From DASPOF01 sp035626155 (GTDB lineage: Bacteria > Desulfobacterota > Binatia > Binatales > Binataceae): a DNA stretch of 9,647 nt. Positions 4,720-9,647 of the stretch are shown here, one piece after another. The position numbers and the translations under genes are program-made. Under the pieces are notes generated by a model that ran no database searches, was not told the origin of the DNA, and saw nothing but the letters and a program-made list of their open reading frames with translations. Positions within the stretch are counted from its first letter, which is position 1. Each line of letters opens with the position of its first letter. The stretch covers positions 1-9,647 of the forward strand of contig DASPOF010000103.1 in NCBI GenBank assembly GCA_035626155.1, in the 5' to 3' direction.

Positions 4720-6036
4720 TCAGCGTGAAGACTGCACCCCGAAGACGATCACTGGCGCGATCGACGGCACAGTCTGATCGAACTTGATCGACCACGAAAC
4801 GTCGGCCACTCCTGCACCGCTGCTCGAGACGGCCTCGACAGAGAACATGTTTCCGTCGAGGACCGGCGCAGTATCAGTCGCGTCATTGCATGTGGCTGCC
4901 CCGGAGTTGTCACAGGTAGAGCAGTAGAAATACGGCGGAGCCGATGGCGACGGCGGGAAACTCAGCGACGCCGGGAGCATACAGCCGTCCAGCGCCAGCG
5001 GGTTAAGACTACTCGTCGCGCCTACGCAGACGGCGAATACATAGCACTCGCCCGCGCCGGGACCACTGTCAGTAGAAATCCACAGATCGTGGAGCGTTCC
5101 GGCGGGCATAGGAACCGCGACCGTGTCCTGCTCGGGATCGGCTCCATCCCCAGGGCCGAGGAAAATCGTCGTGGTCAGGCCACCCACGGCACCAAGATGG
5201 ACGCCTGACGTGACCACTGGCGTGACGAAAGTGCTCTGGATAGTGTCGCCGAGATTGCCGCCCGTCAGCACCTCCGCGTTCACCGCGTTAGGCCCGGTCG
5301 GTCCGGTCGGCCCGGTTGGTCCGGTAGGACCGGTGACTCCCGTAGGACCCTGAGCGCCGGGGAAGCCTTCCGGCCCCTGCGGTCCCGGAGGCCCAGTCGG
5401 TCCGGTCGGTCCGACTGGACCGACGTCACCCTGAGGACCAAATGGTCCGAGCTGCCCCACATCGCCCGTAGCGCCCTTCCCTCCAGTCGGTCCCGGAGGT
5501 CCTTGCGGGCCAACAATGCCTTCCGAACCGGTCGGTCCGGTTGCGCCAGTTCCGCCGCGAGGTCCCGGTGGTCCCTGGGCGCCAACGTCACCCTGCGGAC
5601 CCGTGGGTCCGGTTGCGCCGGTTGCACCAGTCGGTCCCGGTGGTCCTGCCGCGCCCACCGTGCCCTGAGCGCCCGTGGGTCCAGTTGGACCAGCTGAGCC
5701 GGTAGGACCGATCGGGCCGGCCGGGCCGTACACGCCCTGCGCACCCGTAGCGCCAGTCGGTCCGGTGGGACCTTGCGCTCCGGTAGGACCGGTCGGGCCG
5801 GTGGGGCCTGTCGGGCCAGGGACTCCAGTCGAACTCCACTGAAGCAGGACCAGCCCCGGCGCGCACGTGGCGGTCGGGCTGGTACTGATGGCCTTAATGT
5901 CACCCTGCCTGTTCACGCACAGGGTAATGGTTTCTGGGGTTACCGTTGCGTTACCGATTGCCGGAACGCATACGAACATTAACCCCGCTGCGGCGCCGAG
6001 GGCCCAGCGCCACACGTGCTTCGAAGAGTCATGCAT
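4720..6036 (-). CDS. Secreted collagen-like protein C (first gene of the trio)
   Basis: The 438-residue protein starts at ATG 6036, six nt after GGGAGGGG. The signal peptide spans about 1-30 (basic start, Trp/Ala/Gly-rich core, G-N-A cleavage). The cap has C40, G-D-I-K-A-I and C58 and ends L-L-Q-W. The stalk is exactly 60 uninterrupted Gly-X-Y triplets (71-250), 27 ending in Thr, closed by runs of G-P-T. The head (251-438) contains L-T-G-G-N-L-G, I-F-L-G-P-G-D-G, V-P-M-P-A-G-T-L-H-D-L and V-S-W-S-I-K-F, plus six Cys in an insertion (residues about 332-392), so disulfides are likely. The family resembles Bacillus BclA-type and other bacterial collagen-like surface proteins in plan only; homology is not claimed. 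It is the promoter-proximal gene of the trio; gene B starts 72 nt downstream of its stop. Confidence 0.87.
   Translation of the reverse strand: MHDSSKHVWRWALGAAAGLMFVCVPAIGNATVTPETITLCVNRQGDIKAISTSPTATCAPGLVLLQWSSTGVPGPTGPTGPTGPTGAQGPTGPTGATGAQGVYGPAGPIGPTGSAGPTGPTGAQGTVGAAGPPGPTGATGATGPTGPQGDVGAQGPPGPRGGTGATGPTGSEGIVGPQGPPGPTGGKGATGDVGQLGPFGPQGDVGPVGPTGPTGPPGPQGPEGFPGAQGPTGVTGPTGPTGPTGPTGPNAVNAEVLTGGNLGDTIQSTFVTPVVTSGVHLGAVGGLTTTIFLGPGDGADPEQDTVAVPMPAGTLHDLWISTDSGPGAGECYVFAVCVGATSSLNPLALDGCMLPASLSFPPSPSAPPYFYCSTCDNSGAATCNDATDTAPVLDGNMFSVEAVSSSGAGVADVSWSIKFDQTVPSIAPVIVFGVQSSR
5287..5826 (-). repeat. Gly-X-Y triplet-repeat DNA of collagen-like protein C
   Basis: A 540-bp coding repeat of 60 perfect Gly-X-Y triplets with no interruption, dominated by Gly-Pro-Thr at both ends and more varied in the middle. 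Confidence 0.9.
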
Positions 6037-6042
6037 TCTCGT

Positions 6043-6050
6043 CCCCTCCC
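6043..6050 (-). promoter_or_regulatory. Ribosome-binding site of collagen-like gene C
   Basis: GGGAGGGG, 6 nt before ATG 6036, identical in sequence and spacing to the site before gene B. Confidence 0.7.
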
Positions 6051-6140
6051 TGTACGACTACCAAGTCCGCATTCGGTGTCCCCCCGAACAGCAGGCAGGA
6101 ACTCCCGGACCTCCTCCTGGTCCATAGAGGCAGCACAACC

Positions 6141-6190
6141 TTTCTGCCAGAAAACCTGGGGCTTAGTCAAACACCCCAAGGGTTTTTTTT
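6141..6190 (-). promoter_or_regulatory. Candidate promoter of the collagen-like operon
   Basis: On the minus strand an A8 tract (6190-6183) is followed 12 nt later by TTGACT (6170-6165), a good sigma-70 -35 element. The A-tract could act as an UP element. The -10 at the right distance is poor (CAGAAA at 6146-6141, 18-nt spacing), so the promoter may need an activator or use another sigma factor. It would give a leader of roughly 100 nt before gene C. Confidence 0.35.
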
Positions 6191-6412
6191 GGACTCCTCG
6201 CTCAGTTCGATACGCGCATCAGCGCCGGATTGGTCAAAATTTGGCGCGCTCGCTCATCGGTGCACGCGCGGGCGGGCTTAGGCGAATCGGCACGACTTTC
6301 GCCCAGACCCGATCGAACGCGAGCCTTCGCCGCACGATCTGCAAATGCAATTAATCTCGATTTCACGCCGCTTGTTCTCACGCTCATCGGCTCGCGATTT
6401 GCTGCGTGCGCA
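6191..6412. other. Gene-free spacer between glycosyltransferase and collagen-like operon
   Basis: About 220 nt lie between the GT2 stop and the candidate promoter. A 61-codon minus-strand frame (6202-6387) lacks a ribosome-binding site and recognisable features and is not annotated. CGCTCATCGG occurs twice (6251-6260 and 6381-6390), probably by chance. No strong hairpin with a U-tract was found after the GT2 stop, so read-through into the collagen-like genes cannot be excluded. Confidence 0.4.
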
Positions 6413-7186
6413 TCAACTCCGATGATTTTCTCCGCTCTCTCGCACTAACGTTTTTCTGTGCACCGCCAAATCGAGGATCAACTTGAGATGGCGCCATCCA
6501 TCGCGAAACGGCCGCAGATGCGGCGCGCGGCTGCGGCCCGCGGGCGAGTGCGTGATCGGAACTTCCTCGATGCGCAGGCCGGCGAGCTTCGCCTTCACCG
6601 CCATCTCCGAGGCGAACTCCATGCCGGGCGCGCCAAGCGACATCCGCTGCAACGCATCGCGCGTGAATCCGCGCATCCCGGAGTGCACGTCGGAAATCCC
6701 GGGGCCGAAAAGCACGCGCACCAGCATCGCGAAAAAGAAATTGCCGAACCGGTTGAGCGCGGGCATCGCGCCCGGCTTGATCGTTCCCTTGCGCCGCGTT
6801 CCGATCACCAGGTCGGCGCCCGCGGACAAGCGATCGATGAACGGTCCCAGTTCGCGGAGATCGTATGAGTCGTCGCTGTCGGCGAAAATAATGAATGGCG
6901 CGCGGGCCTCCTCGAAGCCGCTCATCAGCGCGCTCCCGTATCCGCGCCGCGGCGCATTCACCACGCGGGCGCCGGCGCGCCGCGCGATCTCCTGCGAACC
7001 GTCGGTGGAACCGTTGTCGGCAACCACCACCTCGCCCGCGACCTTGAGGCGGGTGAGCGTTTCAACCGCCTTGGCAACGCAGATGCCGACGGTCTCGGCC
7101 TCGTTGAGACAGGGCATCACGACGGATACCTGCAACGCATCGGCGCGCTGCGCGGCGTGCGGAGTCTTTAATCGATCATCGCTCAT
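6413..7186 (-). CDS. GT2-family glycosyltransferase, polyprenyl-phosphate-sugar synthase type
   Basis: The 257-residue protein has the family 2 GT-A fold in its dolichyl-phosphate mannose/polyprenyl-phosphate glucose synthase form. Seen: V-V-M-P-C-L-N-E-A-E-T (22-32) for nucleotide binding; V-V-A-D-N-G-S-T-D-G-S (54-64); F-A-D-S-D-D-S-Y-D (101-109), the metal-binding acidic motif; D-V-H-S-G-M-R-G-F (166-174); and G-M-E-F-A-S-E-M (188-195), acceptor-side signatures. It lacks C-terminal membrane helices, so it acts as a peripheral cytoplasmic enzyme making a lipid-linked sugar from an NDP-sugar. The sugar cannot be read. Its ATG overlaps the stop of the membrane gene upstream (ATGA) and has no clear Shine-Dalgarno, so translation is coupled. 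The partner would be the adjacent GT-C-like membrane protein that consumes the lipid-linked sugar. Confidence 0.88.
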   Translation of the reverse strand: MSDDRLKTPHAAQRADALQVSVVMPCLNEAETVGICVAKAVETLTRLKVAGEVVVADNGSTDGSQEIARRAGARVVNAPRRGYGSALMSGFEEARAPFIIFADSDDSYDLRELGPFIDRLSAGADLVIGTRRKGTIKPGAMPALNRFGNFFFAMLVRVLFGPGISDVHSGMRGFTRDALQRMSLGAPGMEFASEMAVKAKLAGLRIEEVPITHSPAGRSRAPHLRPFRDGWRHLKLILDLAVHRKTLVRESGENHRS

Positions 7187-8679
7187 TGGTTTCGCGTCGG
7201 CCGCGAGAAGACGTCATCGAGCCGTTCAAATCCGCGGCGGAAAATTATTGCGCCGAGCAGCACCGCCGCACCGATCGCGAGCAGCGCGATCTTGATCCGT
7301 CCCGATACATATTGCGCCTGCACGTCGTGCGTCCCGGCCGGCACGCGCACTCCGATGAAGCTCGGCGAGACCATGAAGTCTTCCGCCGCGCGCCCATCGA
7401 TCGTCACGCGCCAGTTCGGGTGATACGTGGTCTTGATGACGAGCACGGATGCGCCCGGCGCGCTCACCTTGAACCGCATCAGGCCCGGCTCAATGCGCTC
7501 CTCCGAGACCGTCCCGCCCTGCGGCATCGGCGGATAGAAAACCCCGCCGAGCGTCCCGCTGCCAAGCCGGTAGGACCATCGTATGAACCGCCCCGCTTGC
7601 GGGCCTCCGCCGGTGAGCCACGCTTTGTTCCGGTCCAGCAACATCTCGCGAGAGACCGCAACGCCGGCCGCCACGCTCTTGGCCAATTCGCCGTAGCCGC
7701 TGGTTTCAACCCCGTAGAGCACGTATTGCCCGGATTTCTTGATCGGCTTGACAAACGAGGGCATCGGAATGTTGTCCATGGTGACCACGTAGCGCGCGTC
7801 GAAGAGATCGTAATCCGCCGGTTCGTTCTCATTGAAGAAGAAGGGCATGTCGCAGTTGAGCGAGAGTCCCTGGTAAGGCGGCGCGACCAGGTCCACGTCA
7901 TTGAATGCGAGCACGTCGTAGAGGTGGAGTCCCCCGATCTTGGTCTTGTCCGCCCAGGTGGATCGCAGGCCCGCATAGGTTCGGCCCGGCGGCAGGGTCT
8001 TGAGCGTGCCGACGATCTCCCGCAGGCCGGTGGCGCTGTCGAGCGACGACTTCGCGTACCGCATCCAGGCCGTGTTTGCGCCGTAGAACTGGTAGCGCTC
8101 GACGAATGCGGGGATCATCAGTGCGACGATGATCGCTCCAGGAGCCAACGCGCGCCACGGCTCGCCGAGCCGCGAGAACCTGCTCCAGATCCACTCGCCG
8201 CCGATTCCGATCAGCAGGACCGCCGCAAAATCGACGCCGCCGATGAATCGATGCATGAAGATCCCGTCGGACATCGGGAGCAGATCGGCGATTTTGCCCC
8301 AGGTGGCGCGGCCGAAATAGATCAGCAGCCAAACCCCGAACAGCGCGAGCGCAAGCTTGCGCGTGCGCGCGCGCTCCACCATCGCCGCCGCGCCGCCCAG
8401 CGCGATCAGCAGCGTCAGGACCGGCAGGCGGCCGTGATCGTAGAGGTTTCCGCCGAACAGGAGAGCAAGCGTGTCCAGGGCCGGGAACGAATCGTACTTG
8501 TAGCGCTGCAGGTAGGGACTGATCTCGAGGTACTGCTCGTAGCGCAGAAAGGGCAGCCACAGGTACGACGTGATGATGCCGCCCGCCACGCCAACCACCG
8601 CAAGCCGCACAAATAGCGGGAGCGCGCGCTCGCGCCGGTACACCACGATGAAGAAAAGGATCGCGGCCAGTACGATCAT
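7183..8679 (-). CDS. PTPS-related/YfhO-like membrane protein, C-terminal ORF
   Basis: The 498-residue product continues the family architecture begun by the upstream ORF. Membrane helices lie at about 2-14, 24-43 (ending Y-L-W-L-P-F-L), 86-100, 109-122, 148-161, 179-193 and 463-480. A periplasmic part from about 200 to 462 ends with T-Y-H-P-N-W-R-V-T-I-D-G (418-429) and V-R-V-P-A-G-T-H-D-V (444-453), typical of YfhO-like and PTPS-related membrane proteins. These are GT-C-type polytopic enzymes or candidates; YfhO is linked to glycosylation of teichoic acids in Firmicutes. Related proteins are usually one chain of roughly 700-850 residues; here it is in two ORFs. The start at ATG 8679 overlaps the upstream stop, and an in-frame TGA three codons upstream of it (8688-8686) means the frame cannot extend. 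It overlaps GT2 by ATGA. Substrate unknown. Confidence 0.75.
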   Translation of the reverse strand: MIVLAAILFFIVVYRRERALPLFVRLAVVGVAGGIITSYLWLPFLRYEQYLEISPYLQRYKYDSFPALDTLALLFGGNLYDHGRLPVLTLLIALGGAAAMVERARTRKLALALFGVWLLIYFGRATWGKIADLLPMSDGIFMHRFIGGVDFAAVLLIGIGGEWIWSRFSRLGEPWRALAPGAIIVALMIPAFVERYQFYGANTAWMRYAKSSLDSATGLREIVGTLKTLPPGRTYAGLRSTWADKTKIGGLHLYDVLAFNDVDLVAPPYQGLSLNCDMPFFFNENEPADYDLFDARYVVTMDNIPMPSFVKPIKKSGQYVLYGVETSGYGELAKSVAAGVAVSREMLLDRNKAWLTGGGPQAGRFIRWSYRLGSGTLGGVFYPPMPQGGTVSEERIEPGLMRFKVSAPGASVLVIKTTYHPNWRVTIDGRAAEDFMVSPSFIGVRVPAGTHDVQAQYVSGRIKIALLAIGAAVLLGAIIFRRGFERLDDVFSRPTRNQ

Positions 8680-9374
8680 GGCGCGTCAGACCCCCTTCTC
8701 AGCGCGAGCAGAAAAAGCACGATCGCGCTCCCGGCCATGATGTAGGCGTACAGGAGATGGGAGAGCGCAAGCGCCGAGGTCGAAACGATCGCGGCGAGGT
8801 AGCCGGTCCCGCGCGTCAGCAGCCGCTGCAGGCACGCGATCGATATGAAGAACAGGTGCACGCCCCAAAGCTGCGTGTACATCCCGAAACCGATCCAGAT
8901 GTAGCTGTCGAAATCGAAGCCGTAGTGAAAGTCGGATGCGAACAGCGATGAGCACGCGGCGCCGATCGCCGCGGCGATCGCGGAGAACCCCATGGTCCTC
9001 ATCGACCACAAGACCGTCACCGGGAAAAGGACCATGAGCAGATAGCGGACAAGGTTGAACAGCGTGAAGAGCCCCACCTGCTTGAGCAGCAGCCGATGGA
9101 GCGCCACGACCGCGAGATGCGGGAGATGCTGGTAATAAAGGAATTGGGGAAAGCCCAACTCGAGCTGCGGGAGCCAGAAATCGAACGGGTTGGCGCCCTG
9201 CTCGAGGGCGGCGCTCGCCTGGCGCACCATCAGAAAGTGCGCGTTGCTGTCGTTGGTGGTAGGCACCGGGACCGTCAGTTCGGGCAGCAGCACGATCGCA
9301 TTGAAAACGATCGGCGCAACAACCAGCAGCGCAAGGATCGCCCGCGTCCAGCGCTGGTTTTCGAATTGATCCAT
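8676..9374 (-). CDS. PTPS-related membrane protein, N-terminal ORF (GT-C-like catalytic loop)
   Basis: The 232-residue product starts at ATG 9374, preceded by GTGGAGAGA. A GTG at 9392 in the same frame is possible but has a poorly placed ribosome-binding site. A first helix (11-30) is followed by a loop with P-T-T-N-D-S-N-A-H-F (38-47), G-A-N-P-F-D-F-W (60-67) and L-G-F-P-Q-F-L-Y-Y-Q (73-82). This is the acidic-loop pattern of 6-pyruvoyl-tetrahydropterin-synthase-related membrane proteins, and D42 is the likely GT-C-type catalytic acid. Further helices run to the end, the last being A-L-S-H-L-L-Y-A-Y-I and following residues. It stops where a full-length homolog would continue, and the downstream ORF supplies the rest, so the two probably form one functional protein. 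It is the promoter-proximal gene of the coupled GT-C/GT2 set. Confidence 0.72.
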   Translation of the reverse strand: MDQFENQRWTRAILALLVVAPIVFNAIVLLPELTVPVPTTNDSNAHFLMVRQASAALEQGANPFDFWLPQLELGFPQFLYYQHLPHLAVVALHRLLLKQVGLFTLFNLVRYLLMVLFPVTVLWSMRTMGFSAIAAAIGAACSSLFASDFHYGFDFDSYIWIGFGMYTQLWGVHLFFISIACLQRLLTRGTGYLAAIVSTSALALSHLLYAYIMAGSAIVLFLLALRRGSDAP

Positions 9375-9612
9375 TCTCTCCACCGCGTTCACCCCTGGCT
9401 GCGTAAATCGGCGCTGCGGCCCTTCGCGACGCGCGCAATTCTACGCAACCGATGCGAGGGTTTCTACGCGCGAAGGTGCGCGCTCGCAAGCGCCATCGAA
9501 AACCGGCCCGCAAAGCCGCGCGGGCCCGGAGCGCTTGACCTTGGGCGCCGCGATGCGCAATCAGTGATGCCAGTGCGATCGGGAGAACGCTTGCCCCGGT
9601 CGCCGCGGGAAG
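9375..9612. other. Divergent intergenic region at the right edge
   Basis: No convincing gene is seen; the minus-strand frame reaching 9513 is an Arg-rich shadow of the membrane gene. The region holds two degenerate copies of the palindrome arm (ATTCTACGC at 9438 and TTCTACGCG at 9462), enclosed by the 8-bp inverted repeat CCTTCGCG (9421-9428) and CGCGAAGG (9469-9476). A strong hairpin follows at 9503-9529. A clear sigma-70 promoter for the minus-strand genes was not found. Confidence 0.4.
9499..9529 (-). terminator. GC-rich hairpin, possible minus-strand terminator
   Basis: The arms 9503-9511 and 9520-9529 pair over 9 bp with one bulged C around an 8-nt loop. On the minus strand it is followed by TTTT (9502-9499). 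It could end a minus-strand transcript arriving from beyond the window, insulating the membrane-protein gene. The U-tract is short, so confidence is low. Confidence 0.35.
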
Positions 9613-9647
9613 ATGTCAGTCGCCTACATTCCGCGCACGCGCGAGCT
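9613..9647 (+). CDS. Possible N-terminus of a + strand gene (partial)
   Basis: ATG at 9613 opens a frame running off the window and encoding M-S-V-A-Y-I-P-R-T-R-E. It has no in-frame stop in 35 nt, and a weak GGAAG sits immediately before the ATG, too close for an ideal ribosome-binding site. The residues look protein-like (Y-I-x-R-T-R-E), but no family can be assigned. It would diverge from the minus-strand membrane-protein gene. Confidence 0.3.
   Translation, partial: MSVAYIPRTRE

Noticed and set aside
3583..4777. Several + strand and out-of-frame minus ORFs across collagen-like gene B
   Set aside because: Arg/Pro/Ser-rich low-complexity products with no start signals; shadows of the repeat DNA.
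5280..5903. 207-codon minus-strand frame inside gene C
   Set aside because: Alternative frame of the same triplet repeat (Arg/Pro/Leu periodicity), with no signal peptide or ribosome-binding site.
6159..6190. Intrinsic terminator on the + strand ending in T8
   Set aside because: Only a 5-bp stem (TGGGG/CCCCA) with a 12-nt loop, separated from the T-run, and no + strand gene upstream that needs it; better read as an A-tract on the minus strand.
6202..6387. Possible 61-residue small protein on the minus strand
   Set aside because: No ribosome-binding site, no motif, basic low-information composition; likely chance.
6251..6390. Direct repeat CGCTCATCGG (two copies)
   Set aside because: Only 10 bp with dissimilar flanks; compatible with chance in this composition.
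7186..8616. 476-codon + strand frame opposite the membrane protein gene
   Set aside because: Arg/His/Glu-rich composition typical of an antisense frame in GC-rich DNA; the minus frame has clear helices and family motifs.
8686..9513. 275-codon minus-strand frame overlapping the N-terminal membrane ORF
   Set aside because: Arg/Ala-rich, no membrane helices, out of frame with the recognised family sequence.

Overview
This is a GC-rich bacterial chromosomal segment. Reading frames are densely packed, signal peptides are of the secretory type, and there is a bacterial tRNA with no encoded CCA. The tail of an SDR oxidoreductase followed by a luciferase-like oxidoreductase suits an uncultured, metabolically versatile soil or sediment lineage, for example Binatota-, Deltaproteobacteria- or Acidobacteria-like. 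The window alone does not fix the taxon. No phage structural genes, integrase, CRISPR array or rRNA were seen.

Left part, + strand (1-1128): the last 23 codons of a short-chain dehydrogenase, then a complete luciferase-like flavin/F420-dependent oxidoreductase, probably in the same transcript. Next (1129-1889) comes a non-coding stretch interrupted by a tiny GIY-YIG nuclease gene on the minus strand. That gene sits between inverted copies of a 36-bp unit containing a perfect palindrome, and a third copy lies 105 bp outside. The layout resembles a REP-element/REPtron cassette with a GIY-YIG nuclease in place of a RAYT transposase. A long hairpin and a tRNA-Lys(UUU) gene follow at 1834-1962.

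Middle (2042-6036), all minus strand: three tandem paralogous secreted collagen-like proteins, transcribed C then B then A (right to left), with 68-72 nt gaps and matching GGGAGGG(G) ribosome-binding sites. Each has a signal peptide, a short two-cysteine cap ending in Trp, an almost uninterrupted stalk of 59-60 Gly-X-Y triplets rich in Gly-Pro-Thr, and a divergent C-terminal head of roughly 130-200 residues. They look like a small family of trimeric surface or matrix filaments with equal stalks and different heads.

Right part (6413-9374), also minus strand: a translationally coupled set of a multi-pass membrane protein of the PTPS-related/YfhO (GT-C-like) type, encoded as two ORFs joined by an ATGA overlap, and a GT2 glycosyltransferase of the polyprenyl-phosphate-sugar synthase type, joined by a second ATGA overlap. 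Together they could build and transfer a lipid-linked sugar outside the membrane. Their position upstream of three Thr-rich collagen-like proteins suggests, but does not prove, that the stalks are glycosylated. The last 35 bases may start another + strand gene.

The two most interesting items are the palindrome-flanked GIY-YIG cassette and the three-gene collagen-like operon with matched stalk lengths next to a candidate glycosylation module.
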